A stretch of 64,000 nt of DNA from JAEVLT01 sp050496765 (GCF_050496765.1 NZ_JBNWEO010000017.1:124001-188000), one strand, 5' to 3'. Shown: positions 1 through 7,629, counted from the first letter of the stretch. Notes: generated from the letters alone by a model not told the origin. Translations and numbers: made by a program.

Positions 1-389
1 TCAATCCAGATGATTCCATTCTAGCCGCAGGCGGGTTTATTTTTCAATTAATGCCGGGAACGAATGATGAGACAATTACCATGATTGAGGAAAGACTGAA
101 AACCATTCCGCCTATTTCAAAATTGGTACAGCAAGGGTTAACACCTGAAGAAATATTGGCCCAACTTTTTGGCAAAAATGAGGTAAACGTACTGGAAAGA
201 GTTCCGGTTCAATTTACATGTACTTGTTCAAAAGAGCGTTTTGCGGAGGCGATCATTGGCTTAGGCAAAGCTGAAATTGACGAAATGATCGAAGAAGACG
301 GCATGGCAGAAGCACACTGCCATTTTTGCAATGCAAAGTACCATTTTACAAGAGAAGAACTAGAAGGATTAAAAAAAGAAGCGAAATAA
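1..389 (+). CDS. hslO: Hsp33 redox-regulated chaperone, C-terminal part (5' end outside window)
   Basis: This is the C-terminal third of Hsp33, a cytosolic holdase that is switched on by oxidation and protects unfolding proteins. The reading frame is open from the first bases of the window, so the true start lies upstream. The visible part contains the family's zinc redox switch: a C-x-C pair (TCTC, encoded near 225) and a C-x-x-C pair (CHFC, near 320), which bind zinc when reduced and form disulfides when oxidised. It ends with TAA at 387-389. The next gene, a foldase, starts 23 bases on, as in the B. subtilis hslO-yacD pair, so both are probably cotranscribed. Confidence 0.95.
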   Translation, partial: NPDDSILAAGGFIFQLMPGTNDETITMIEERLKTIPPISKLVQQGLTPEEILAQLFGKNEVNVLERVPVQFTCTCSKERFAEAIIGLGKAEIDEMIEEDGMAEAHCHFCNAKYHFTREELEGLKKEAK

Positions 390-412
390 AGCCCAGCTAG
401 GGGGAGGTTTTG

Positions 413-1306
413 TTGCGAAAGAAAGAGCTTTGGCTTATCATTGCCGGACTTATTTTCATAAACATTTTAACGATCGTCTTCTTTTTTGGAAAGTCAGGAG
501 GTGTAACAGGAACAGCTGCGTATGAACAAGTGGCCACTGTTGGCGGAAAAACAATTTCTCGGCAAGATTGGCTGAATGAGTTAGAAGCACGCTATGGAAA
601 AGAAGTCTTAAAAGAGATGATCGACCAAAAAGTGATACAGGAGATGGCCGATAAATACAAAATCACTGTTTCGGATAAAGATGTCGAACGTCAGCTGCGA
701 ATGGCCCAGGCAACTTATGGTCCATCGGCAACTGCAAGCTATACTAGCGATGAAAATAAATGGAAAGAACAAGTAAAAAACAACCTATTGTTGGAGGAAA
801 TTTTAACAAAGGATGTTGTCGTCTCCGAAAGCGAAATGAAGAAGTACTATCAGGAAAATCAGGCACAGTTTCAAATTCCGACAGCCTATCATTTATCGCA
901 TATTCTTGTAAAAACAAAGGATGATGCAAAGAAGGCGTTAAAAGAACTCTCCCAAGGCTCAAGTTTTTCAGCATTGGCAATGGAGCGCTCAATCGAGGAA
1001 TTTTCAGCAAACCAAGGTGGCGATATCGGCTATATTAGCCAGGACGATGAACAATATCCGCCGGAATACATTAAAATAGCAAAGAAATTAAAACCCGGAA
1101 CATACAGCAGCCCGATTAAAGTAAAACAAGGGTATGCCATTCTCAAACTCCACAAGGTGATAAAGGGTCAGGCTTTTACGTATGAAGAAGTTAAAAGTCA
1201 AATTCGCAGGCAAATTGCAATGGAGCAAATGAAAGTGCCTGCATCAGCCTCGTCCTTTTGGGATGAAGTAAAAGTGGACTGGTTTTACGGCAATACTACT
1301 AAATAA
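413..1306 (+). CDS. yacD: Membrane-anchored PpiC/parvulin-type peptidyl-prolyl isomerase (YacD-like)
   Basis: Predicted foldase of the PrsA/SurA parvulin family acting outside the membrane. One N-terminal hydrophobic segment (about residues 6-26) follows a short basic stretch. There is no lipobox cysteine, so it looks like a membrane-anchored protein rather than a lipoprotein, unlike PrsA. A SurA_N-like region follows, then a PpiC domain at about residues 155-260 with the typical HILVKT opening and a GGDIGYI motif. Two adjacent TTG codons (410, 413) could start it; the GGGGAGG ribosome site at 401-407 is better spaced for 413, giving 297 residues. It sits between hslO and cysK as in B. subtilis. 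Its substrate is unknown. Confidence 0.88.
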   Translation: MRKKELWLIIAGLIFINILTIVFFFGKSGGVTGTAAYEQVATVGGKTISRQDWLNELEARYGKEVLKEMIDQKVIQEMADKYKITVSDKDVERQLRMAQATYGPSATASYTSDENKWKEQVKNNLLLEEILTKDVVVSESEMKKYYQENQAQFQIPTAYHLSHILVKTKDDAKKALKELSQGSSFSALAMERSIEEFSANQGGDIGYISQDDEQYPPEYIKIAKKLKPGTYSSPIKVKQGYAILKLHKVIKGQAFTYEEVKSQIRRQIAMEQMKVPASASSFWDEVKVDWFYGNTTK

Positions 1307-1312
1307 AGCAGG

Positions 1313-1345
1313 GGCGCAAAAAATGAAGGTGCGCCTATTTTTTTT
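1313..1345 (+). terminator. Rho-independent terminator after yacD
   Basis: A GGCGCA/TGCGCC stem (1313-1318 with 1330-1335) is followed by a run of T residues. It separates the hslO-yacD transcript from cysK, which has its own promoter just downstream. Confidence 0.8.
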
Positions 1346-1363
1346 GAAAAACAAATAAAGTGG

Positions 1364-1418
1364 TTGACAAAATGGGTAGTTAACTGTTAAATTCGATTTA
1401 ACCAATAAAAATACTCGG
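1364..1418 (+). promoter_or_regulatory. cysK promoter with downstream operator-like dyad (candidate CymR site)
   Basis: TTGACA at 1364-1369 and an extended -10 element (TGT then TAAATT at 1388-1393) form a sigma-A promoter with an 18-bp spacer. Six bases after the -10 lies AACCAATAAAAATACTCGG (1400-1418). The same layout, with 16 of 19 operator bases identical, precedes yezD at 54847-54880. Position and partner genes suggest the cysteine regulator CymR, for which CysK acts as corepressor in B. subtilis. The CymR assignment is inference; the shared element is seen directly. Confidence 0.65.
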
Positions 1419-1434
1419 AATAGAGGTGGCCATA

Positions 1435-2361
1435 ATGGCTCGTGTAGGAATTTCAGTTGCCGATTTAGTCGGTCAAACACCCATTGTAAAGTTAAACAGA
1501 TTGGTAGATGAAAGCAGCGCAGAAGTGTACTTAAAGCTTGAGTATTTCAATCCTGGAAGCAGTGTAAAGGACCGAATTGCTTTAGCCATGATTGAAGCAG
1601 CTGAGGAAGAAGGCATCATTAAACCAGGGGATACAATTATTGAGCCTACCAGCGGAAATACTGGAATTGGTTTAGCAATGATTGCGGCGGCAAAAGGATA
1701 TAAAGCTGTTTTTGTTATGCCGGAAACAATGAGCTTGGAAAGAAGGAATCTGCTGCGTGCGTATGGTGCTGAACTTGTTTTAACACCAGGACCGGAAGGA
1801 ATGAAAGGTGCGATTGCCAAAGCGGAAGAGCTTGTACAGCAACATGGCTATTTCTTGCCGCAGCAATTTAAAAACCAGGCAAACCCTGAAGTTCACCGCC
1901 GGACAACAGGAAAAGAAATCGTTGAACAAATGGAACAGCTTGATGCTTTTGTTGCAGGAATAGGTACTGGCGGAACGATTACCGGGGCAGGATCTGTTTT
2001 ACGAGAAAAATTCCCTGAAGTCAAAATTTATGCTGTTGAACCAAAGGATTCACCGGTTCTATCAGGCGGGAAACCTGGTCCGCATAAGCTTCAAGGTTTA
2101 GGTGCTGGCTTTGTTCCGCAAGTATTGGACACCGATGTATACGATGAAGTTATTCAAGTTGAAACGGAAAATGCGTTTGAGTATGCCCGCCGTGCTGCTA
2201 GAGAAGAGGGCATTCTTGGCGGCATCTCATCAGGGGCAGCCATTTATGCAGCAGTAGAGGTTGCGAAAAAACTAGGTAAAGGCAAGAAAGTTCTAGCCAT
2301 TGTCCCGGATAACGGCGAGCGCTATTTGAGCACACCGCTTTATCAATATGACGTTGAATAA
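1435..2361 (+). CDS. cysK: Cysteine synthase (O-acetylserine sulfhydrylase)
   Basis: PLP enzyme that makes cysteine from O-acetylserine and sulfide in the cytosol; its substrate comes from CysE, encoded at 32481. The N-terminal SSVKDR motif carries the PLP lysine (residue 45), followed by the TSGNTG phosphate/substrate loop and the GTGGT PLP phosphate-binding loop; the C terminus has GISSGA. I chose ATG 1435 over an in-frame GTG at 1426 because GAGGTGG at 1423-1429 is correctly spaced for it and the result matches the B. subtilis N terminus (308 residues). It is monocistronic, with its own promoter and terminator. In B. subtilis CysK also works as a cysteine sensor by binding CymR. Confidence 0.97.
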   Translation: MARVGISVADLVGQTPIVKLNRLVDESSAEVYLKLEYFNPGSSVKDRIALAMIEAAEEEGIIKPGDTIIEPTSGNTGIGLAMIAAAKGYKAVFVMPETMSLERRNLLRAYGAELVLTPGPEGMKGAIAKAEELVQQHGYFLPQQFKNQANPEVHRRTTGKEIVEQMEQLDAFVAGIGTGGTITGAGSVLREKFPEVKIYAVEPKDSPVLSGGKPGPHKLQGLGAGFVPQVLDTDVYDEVIQVETENAFEYARRAAREEGILGGISSGAAIYAAVEVAKKLGKGKKVLAIVPDNGERYLSTPLYQYDVE

Positions 2362-2374
2362 AGGAAACTTCTAA

Positions 2375-2404
2375 AGCGCCGGATCACATCCGGTGCTTTT
2401 TTTC
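2375..2404 (+). terminator. Rho-independent terminator after cysK
   Basis: A ten-base-pair stem (AGCGCCGGAT with ATCCGGTGCT, one G-T pair) with a three-base loop is followed by seven T residues. It ends the cysK transcript before the folate genes. Confidence 0.9.
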
Positions 2405-2512
2405 GGCTGGGAAAAGATCAATTTTTACACTGCAGGTAAGTTTGCGCGGATTTTCCGAATTTAGCTCCACTCCTTTAGGTCTTGCAAAAAGTAGATGACC
2501 AAAATTTTAAAA

Positions 2513-2541
2513 ATGAAACAGACAGGGTCTTCGTGTATGAT
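2513..2541 (+). promoter_or_regulatory. Possible promoter of the folP-folB-folK operon
   Basis: ATGAAA (2513-2518) and TATGAT (2536-2541) are spaced 17 bp and lie 47 bases before the folP start. The -35 element is poor. A promoter is needed here because cysK ends with a strong terminator and the usual pab genes upstream are missing. Confidence 0.45.
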
Positions 2542-2587
2542 AGAAAAAGGACAATACATGTGAACAGATAGGATGGAGGGATTGAAG

Positions 2588-3418
2588 ATGGGCGTTATTC
2601 AATGCGGACCCTATACGCTTGATTACGAAAAAAAGACGATGGTGATGGGAATCTTAAATGTTACCCCCGATTCGTTTTCAGATGGCGGGAAATTCAATCA
2701 TATTGATAAAGCGGTTGCCCGGGCAAAAGAAATGGTGGATCAAGGAGCGGATATTATTGATATCGGTGGTGAATCGACTCGTCCCGGTTTTGCCCCGCTC
2801 TCTTTAGAGGAAGAATTGGCGCGTGTTATTCCGTTTGTTCAAGCCGTTGCTGAGAATGTTGACATACCCATTTCGGTTGATACGTACAAAGCAGAAGTGG
2901 CCAAGCAGGCAATCCAAGCCGGGGCACATATCATTAACGATATTTGGGGTGCAAAGGCAGATGTGGACATAGCTGAAGTTGCCGCTAAATTGGACGTGCC
3001 GATTATTTTGATGCACAATCGTGCTGACCAGAACTATCAGAACTTCATTCGGGATGTTCTCAACGATCTATATGAAAGCATTACACTTGTGAAACAAGCC
3101 GGTGTTAAAGATGATAGGATCATTCTCGATCCCGGCATCGGTTTTGCAAAAACTTATGCGGAAAACATTGAAATGATGCAAAACTTGGATAAACTAGTGG
3201 GAACAGGCTATCCGGTACTTTTGGGAACGTCTCGCAAATCGATGATTGGCCATGCACTTGATTTGCCTGTAAATGAAAGAATGGAAGGAACAGGGGCAAC
3301 GGTTTGCTATGGAATTCAAAAAGGCTGCCAGATGATTCGGATTCACGATGTTAAGGAAATGAGCAGAATGGCTAAAATGATGGACGTATTAATGGGTAAA
3401 GGTGATTTGCATGGATAA
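2588..3418 (+). CDS. folP: Dihydropteroate synthase
   Basis: Joins 6-hydroxymethyl-dihydropterin diphosphate to p-aminobenzoate to give dihydropteroate, the sulfonamide-sensitive step of folate synthesis. Signatures: MGILNVTPDSFSDGG near the N terminus, DIGGESTRPG, the NDIWGA strand, and DPGIGFAK and the LLGTSRK region towards the C terminus. ATG 2588 is preferred over ATG 2573 because GGAGGG at 2575-2580 is its ribosome site; that gives 276 residues. The end overlaps folB by 8 bases, indicating translational coupling. In B. subtilis pabB-pabA-pabC directly precede this gene; here it heads the operon. Confidence 0.96.
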   Translation: MGVIQCGPYTLDYEKKTMVMGILNVTPDSFSDGGKFNHIDKAVARAKEMVDQGADIIDIGGESTRPGFAPLSLEEELARVIPFVQAVAENVDIPISVDTYKAEVAKQAIQAGAHIINDIWGAKADVDIAEVAAKLDVPIILMHNRADQNYQNFIRDVLNDLYESITLVKQAGVKDDRIILDPGIGFAKTYAENIEMMQNLDKLVGTGYPVLLGTSRKSMIGHALDLPVNERMEGTGATVCYGIQKGCQMIRIHDVKEMSRMAKMMDVLMGKGDLHG

Positions 3419-3770
3419 AATCTATTTAAATAAAATGGAATTTTACGGCTACCATGGTGTGTTTTCAGAGGAAAACAGACTGGGACAACGATTTATTGTT
3501 GATTTAACCGCATCCATTGATCTGCTCAAAGCAGGGCAAACGGACACCCTCGACTACTCTGTTAATTACGCAGAGCTTTATCAGATTTGCAAAGACATCG
3601 TGGAAGGGGACCCTTTTCAGTTAATAGAATCGGTGGCTGAGGCGATTGCATCTGCTATTTTAAACCAATTTACTTTAATTGAGGAAACCACAGTAAAAGT
3701 AATCAAACCAGATCCGCCGATTCCGGGTCACTATCAGTCCGTTGCAGTTGAAATTACAAGGAGAAGATAA
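3411..3770 (+). CDS. folB: Dihydroneopterin aldolase
   Basis: Converts 7,8-dihydroneopterin to 6-hydroxymethyl-dihydropterin and glycolaldehyde, the step before FolK. The short single-domain protein (119 residues, usual length) shows the family motifs FYGYHGV near the N terminus, LDYSVNYAEL in the middle and VKVIKPDPPIPG near the end. The GTG at 3402 is in frame, but ATG 3411 has the AAAGGTGA ribosome site at 3398-3404 and matches the B. subtilis start (MDK). It overlaps folP by 8 bases and is followed by folK after 2 bases. Confidence 0.95.
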   Translation: MDKIYLNKMEFYGYHGVFSEENRLGQRFIVDLTASIDLLKAGQTDTLDYSVNYAELYQICKDIVEGDPFQLIESVAEAIASAILNQFTLIEETTVKVIKPDPPIPGHYQSVAVEITRRR

Positions 3771-3772
3771 TA

Positions 3773-4300
3773 GTGGAAAATACAGCTTTTGTCGGGCTGG
3801 GATCAAATATTGGCGATCGTTACCAATATTTAGTTCGAGCCATTCAGCTTTTAGCCAATCATCCGGAAATTTTTTTGGTAAATTATTCTTCTGTATACGA
3901 GACCGATCCGGTTGGCTATGAAGACCAAGATCTATTTTTAAATATGGTCATTGAGATAAAAACAAGCTTATCTGCGGAAATGTTGTTAGAGGCCTGTTTG
4001 CAGATTGAATGTCAACTTGGGAGAAAAAGGGAAATTAAATGGGGACCGCGGACAATTGATCTTGACATTCTGCTCTATAACCAAGAAAATATTGAAACAG
4101 AGAAGCTCATTATTCCGCATCCAAGAATGGCAGAACGAGCATTTGTAATGGTTCCACTAATAGAGATTAAGCCGGACCTTCAGTTTCCCGGGAAAGAACA
4201 ATTCCTTCACTTGGATGTGGATCAATTACTTGACACAGAAGGAGTCCGAATATGGAAGCAGAAAAGTGGGGAAGACGTATTCGCGCTTATCGAAAGCTAA
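3773..4300 (+). CDS. folK: 2-amino-4-hydroxy-6-hydroxymethyldihydropteridine diphosphokinase
   Basis: Transfers diphosphate from ATP to 6-hydroxymethyl-dihydropterin, making the substrate of FolP. The 175-residue protein carries the HPPK hallmarks: GLGSNIGDR at the N terminus, the SSVYETDPVGY substrate loop, and RTIDLDILLY followed by IPHPR, which hold the magnesium aspartates and a catalytic arginine/histidine. The start is GTG 3773, behind an AAGGAGA site. Its last 49 bases overlap the start of yazB in another frame, the same tight arrangement as in B. subtilis. Confidence 0.95.
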   Translation: MENTAFVGLGSNIGDRYQYLVRAIQLLANHPEIFLVNYSSVYETDPVGYEDQDLFLNMVIEIKTSLSAEMLLEACLQIECQLGRKREIKWGPRTIDLDILLYNQENIETEKLIIPHPRMAERAFVMVPLIEIKPDLQFPGKEQFLHLDVDQLLDTEGVRIWKQKSGEDVFALIES

Positions 4301-4461
4301 AGGGATTTACACAGGAAAGTTTCTCAAAAAAGCTTGGAATCTCTGTTTCGATTCTTGGCGAGATTGAAAGGGGAAACCGTGTTCCGAAAGAAGACTTGCA
4401 ATGGAAAATTGCTCAAGTTTTAAATATTAGCATTGAAGAATTAACACCACCGATGGAGTAA
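4252..4461 (+). CDS. yazB: Small XRE-family helix-turn-helix protein (YazB-like)
   Basis: A 69-residue protein that is essentially one Cro/CI-type helix-turn-helix domain: the recognition region GFTQESFSKKLGISVSILGE is followed by IERGNR. It is therefore a predicted DNA-binding regulator; its target is not known to me. The same small gene lies between folK and dusB in B. subtilis. ATG 4252 lies inside folK, behind AAGGAG near 4238. The overlap implies co-expression with the folate genes. Confidence 0.85.
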   Translation: MEAEKWGRRIRAYRKLKGFTQESFSKKLGISVSILGEIERGNRVPKEDLQWKIAQVLNISIEELTPPME

Positions 4462-4490
4462 ATCGCAACAATGATAAGGAGGTATTGGTT

Positions 4491-5492
4491 TTGTTAAAAA
4501 TTGGTGATATAACAATGAAAAACCCGGTTGTTCTGGCGCCGATGGCAGGCGTTTGCAACTCCGCGTTCCGCTTAACGGTCAAAGAGTTTGGCGCCGGTCT
4601 GGTTTGTGCAGAAATGGTAAGCGATAAAGGAATTGTTTTTAAAAACGAAAAGACAATGAATATGCTGTATATTGATGAGCGGGAAAAACCGCTGAGCTTG
4701 CAAATTTTTGGCGGTGAAAAAGATACGCTCGTCGAAGCCGCAAAATTTGTTGATCAGAATACGAATGCCGATATTATTGACATCAACATGGGTTGTCCTG
4801 TTCCGAAGATTACGAAATGTGATGCCGGGGCAAAGTGGCTGTTGGATCCTGATAAAATTTATGAAATGGTTTCAGCCGTTGTGGCCGAGGTTGAAAAACC
4901 TGTGACAGTAAAAATGCGCATGGGTTGGGATGAGGATCATATTTTTGCAGTTAAAAATGCAAAGGCTGTTGAACGGGCTGGCGGCAAAGCGGTTGCTCTT
5001 CATGGAAGAACTCGAGTGCAGATGTATGAAGGTACAGCAAACTGGGATATCATTCGCGAAGTCAAGCAATCGGTTTCTATACCAATCATTGGAAATGGCG
5101 ATATAAAGACGCCGCAAGATGCAAAAAGAATGCTGGAAGAAACAGGTGCAGATGGAGTAATGATTGGCCGCGCTGCACTTGGAAACCCTTGGATGATTTA
5201 TCGGACTGTAAAGTATCTTGAAACCGGAAAACTAATGGAAGAGCCAAGTGTAAAGGAAAAAATTGATGTCTGCATTCTTCATCTCGATCGTCTGATTGCT
5301 TTGAAAAATGAGGATATTGCGGTTCGCGAAATGCGCAAGCATGCTGCTTGGTATTTAAAAGGAATTCGCGGTAATGCGAAAGTGCGGAATGCGATCAATG
5401 AATGCCACACGAGACAGGATTTAGTTTCTCTCCTTCAAGAACTCGTGGTTGAAGGGGAAGAGAAGGAATTCAAAGAAGCGACTGTCAGCTAA
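4491..5492 (+). CDS. dusB: tRNA-dihydrouridine synthase DusB
   Basis: FMN-dependent enzyme that reduces uridine to dihydrouridine in the tRNA D-loop. It shows the TIM-barrel Dus signatures: VVLAPMAGVCNSAFR (FMN site), DINMGCPVPKITKCDAGA (with the family's catalytic cysteine in MGCP), KMRMGWD, HGRTR and IGNGDI, then GVMIGRAALGNPW. Two TTG codons (4485, 4491) are possible; AAGGAGG at 4476-4482 is spaced 8 bases from 4491, which gives 333 residues and the N terminus MLKIGD as in B. subtilis. It follows yazB by 29 bases and probably ends the folate operon, since a terminator lies at 5541. Confidence 0.95.
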   Translation: MLKIGDITMKNPVVLAPMAGVCNSAFRLTVKEFGAGLVCAEMVSDKGIVFKNEKTMNMLYIDEREKPLSLQIFGGEKDTLVEAAKFVDQNTNADIIDINMGCPVPKITKCDAGAKWLLDPDKIYEMVSAVVAEVEKPVTVKMRMGWDEDHIFAVKNAKAVERAGGKAVALHGRTRVQMYEGTANWDIIREVKQSVSIPIIGNGDIKTPQDAKRMLEETGADGVMIGRAALGNPWMIYRTVKYLETGKLMEEPSVKEKIDVCILHLDRLIALKNEDIAVREMRKHAAWYLKGIRGNAKVRNAINECHTRQDLVSLLQELVVEGEEKEFKEATVS

Positions 5493-5495
5493 CAA

Positions 5496-5524
5496 TTGAC
5501 ATTGGTATCCATCTTATCTATAAT
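5496..5524 (+). promoter_or_regulatory. Perfect sigma-A promoter immediately after dusB
   Basis: TTGACA (5496-5501) and TATAAT (5519-5524) match consensus exactly with an optimal 17-bp spacer. A transcript would start near 5531 and meet the terminator at 5541-5568 after about 40 bases, so either a very short RNA is made or the terminator is conditional for lysS. Confidence 0.75.
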
Positions 5525-5540
5525 ACTTTTGACAATAAAG

Positions 5541-5568
5541 AAACTGCCAGTGACTACTGGCAGTTTTT
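5541..5568 (+). terminator. Rho-independent terminator after dusB
   Basis: An 11-bp perfect stem (AAACTGCCAGT with ACTGGCAGTTT) with a 4-base loop and five T residues. It terminates the dusB operon and also anything started at the promoter just upstream. Confidence 0.9.
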
Positions 5569-5601
5569 ATTAGCTAACCAGAATGTATATCCATAAACGC
5601 A

Positions 5602-5676
5602 CGACGGGCAAGGATGCCCTAGTCAGGCGAAGGCACAGGACGTGCCGTTCTGAGCGTGGCGACGGGCAAGGATGCC
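5602..5676. repeat. Cluster of mini-hairpins with TCCT/AGGA loops
   Basis: Two 17-bp exact direct repeats (5602-5618 and 5660-5676) each contain the hairpin GGCA-AGGA-TGCC. Between them lies GGCAC-AGGAC-GTGCC (5632-5646). Read on the - strand the loops are ATCCT, TCCT or GTCCT, the same design as the hairpins in the rRNA leaders at 7877-8015 and 13908-13963. No gene is seen in 5569-5845. Confidence 0.75.
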
Positions 5677-5692
5677 TCATGAACTGCCAAAG

Positions 5693-5717
5693 GCTCGCCA
5701 ATCGGCGAGTTTTCTTT
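5693..5717 (+). terminator. Second terminator-like hairpin before lysS
   Basis: CTCGCC (5694-5699) pairs with GGCGAG (5704-5709) around a 4-base loop, followed by TTTTCTTT. It would block read-through into lysS from upstream. Confidence 0.65.
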
Positions 5718-5845
5718 CTATTTAAATGGGAATTTTATTTTTCTGCTGTCTGATTGATCAAGATTGTGTAAAATAATAAAGTATGCATATTTTTCGTATT
5801 ACTGTGCTGTTTTACATATAAACACTACTAAATGGAGTTGATAAC

Positions 5846-7330
5846 ATGAGTCAGGAAGAATTAAATGACCAATTGAGGGTCAGGCGTGAGAAAATGGCGG
5901 CATTGCGCGAGAATGGCCTTGACCCTTTTGGTAAACGGTTTGAACGCACCCATTATTCAAAAGAGTTAATTGAGCAATACAGTGATCTTGAAAAGGAAGA
6001 ACTTGAAACGAAACATATTTCTGTTACTTTAGCAGGGCGGATTATGACAAAACGCGGCAAAGGAAAAGCCGGTTTTGCTCATATTCAAGATTTAACAGGA
6101 CAAATCCAAGTCTATGTTAGACAGGATGCAGTTGGTGAGGACCAATATAAATCTTTCGATTCAGCCGACTTGGGAGATATTATCGGTGTTACAGGCACCT
6201 TGTTTAAAACAAAGGTTGGCGAACTTTCAATCAAGGTTATAGATTTTGTTTTCCTAACTAAGGCGCTGCGCCCGCTTCCGGATAAGTTCCATGGATTAAA
6301 AGATGTAGAGCAGCGATATCGTCAGCGTTATTTGGATTTGATTATGAGTGAGGAAAGCCGTTCGACTTTTATCACTCGGAGCAGGATCATACAGGAGATG
6401 CGCCGCTATCTTGATGATCACGGTTATTTAGAAGTGGAAACACCAATGATGCACGCCATTGCCGGAGGTGCAGCTGCTCGTCCATTTATAACCCATCATA
6501 ATGCACTTGATATTCCATTATATATGAGGATTGCAATTGAGCTTCATTTAAAACGTTTGATTGTCGGGGGCCTGGAGAAGGTATATGAAATCGGCCGGGT
6601 TTTCCGGAATGAGGGGGTTTCCACCCGACACAATCCCGAGTTTACGATGATCGAGCTATATGAAGCTTACGCAGACTTTCGCGATATTATGAGCTTAACC
6701 GAAAACTTAATTGCCCACATTGCTCAAGAAGTATTAGGGACAACGACCATTAAATATGGCGAGTATGAAGTTGACCTCAAACCGGAGTGGAAGAGACTTC
6801 ATATGGTTGATGCCATTCAAGAATATACGGGAGTTGACTTCTGGAAGGAAATGAGTGTGGAAGAAGCGCGCGAGCTAGCGAAGGAACACGGTGTTGAAAT
6901 TACAGAGCATATGCTCTATGGTCATATTGTGAATGAATTCTTCGAGCAAAAGGTAGAAGAAAAACTGATTCAGCCGACATTTATATACGGCCATCCGGTC
7001 GAAATTTCCCCGCTGGCAAAGAAAAACGAACAGGATCCACGCTTCACAGACCGTTTCGAGCTCTTTATTGTTGCTCGTGAACATGCGAATGCTTTTACCG
7101 AATTGAATGACCCGATTGATCAAAGACAACGCTTTGAAGCGCAATTAAAGGAGCGCGAGCAGGGCAATGATGAAGCCCATTTGATGGATGAGGATTTTGT
7201 TGAAGCGCTTGAGTACGGTATGCCGCCAACCGGAGGATTAGGAATAGGGATTGACCGTCTTGTGATGCTACTAACAAATTCGCCTTCCATTCGGGATGTA
7301 CTCTTGTTCCCGTTGATGCGTCAACGATAA
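5846..7330 (+). CDS. lysS: Lysyl-tRNA synthetase, class II
   Basis: Charges tRNA-Lys with lysine in the cytosol. An N-terminal OB-fold anticodon-binding domain (about residues 55-155, from the LAGRIMTKRGKGKAGF region) precedes the class II catalytic domain with motif 1 (around the YLEVETPMMH region), motif 2 (VYEIGRVFRNEGVSTRHNPEF) split over about residues 250-275, and motif 3 (GGLGIGIDRLVML) near the end. The start is ATG 5846 with GGAG 5834-5837; 494 residues, slightly shorter than the roughly 499 I recall for B. subtilis. The last codon and stop lie inside a 25-bp repeat also found near gltX, so the C terminus may have been altered by a repeat. The gene precedes the rRNA operons as in B. 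subtilis. Confidence 0.96.
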   Translation: MSQEELNDQLRVRREKMAALRENGLDPFGKRFERTHYSKELIEQYSDLEKEELETKHISVTLAGRIMTKRGKGKAGFAHIQDLTGQIQVYVRQDAVGEDQYKSFDSADLGDIIGVTGTLFKTKVGELSIKVIDFVFLTKALRPLPDKFHGLKDVEQRYRQRYLDLIMSEESRSTFITRSRIIQEMRRYLDDHGYLEVETPMMHAIAGGAAARPFITHHNALDIPLYMRIAIELHLKRLIVGGLEKVYEIGRVFRNEGVSTRHNPEFTMIELYEAYADFRDIMSLTENLIAHIAQEVLGTTTIKYGEYEVDLKPEWKRLHMVDAIQEYTGVDFWKEMSVEEARELAKEHGVEITEHMLYGHIVNEFFEQKVEEKLIQPTFIYGHPVEISPLAKKNEQDPRFTDRFELFIVAREHANAFTELNDPIDQRQRFEAQLKEREQGNDEAHLMDEDFVEALEYGMPPTGGLGIGIDRLVMLLTNSPSIRDVLLFPLMRQR

Positions 7331-7490
7331 AGTGAAACTTCAATCAGTGGGGGGTTCTCCATCTCCCGCTGATTGCTAGTTGAACCAATCGGGCTTTTAC
7401 GGGCAGTTACCCCCCTATACTTCTGCGATTTTTCCTAGCCTTGAGGTGTGGGTCTTACTACCCGTTAATGTAGGATAAAACTTTGATGAC
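7323..7490. repeat. Structured intergenic repeat overlapping the lysS stop codon
   Basis: The first 25 bases (7323-7347) occur exactly, inverted, at 30467-30491 before gltX. A stem AATCAGTGGG/CCCGCTGATT (7342-7351 with 7365-7374) follows. Further on, ACGGGCAGT (near 7398) can pair with the TTACTACCCGT region near 7455-7465, so the whole stretch looks like one folded element. I recall similar intergenic repeats in other Bacillus genomes but cannot name or verify the family. Confidence 0.6.
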
Positions 7491-7498
7491 AAAAGAGA

Positions 7499-7525
7499 AA
7501 AGTGCTGCTGCTGTGGCGCTTTTTT
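7499..7525 (+). terminator. Terminator downstream of lysS
   Basis: AAAGTGC (7499-7505) pairs with GCGCTTT (7516-7522), followed by T residues. It probably ends the lysS transcript about 170 bases after the stop, after the repeat. Confidence 0.65.
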
Positions 7526-7629
7526 CCTTATTAAAAGCTACGTTCTAAAGATGATTTTGCCTTTGATAGTGTAAGTGAAGAAATTTCTAGCAAATGACAT
7601 GAATTTTGTCGAAAAAGCTAAAAAAATAG

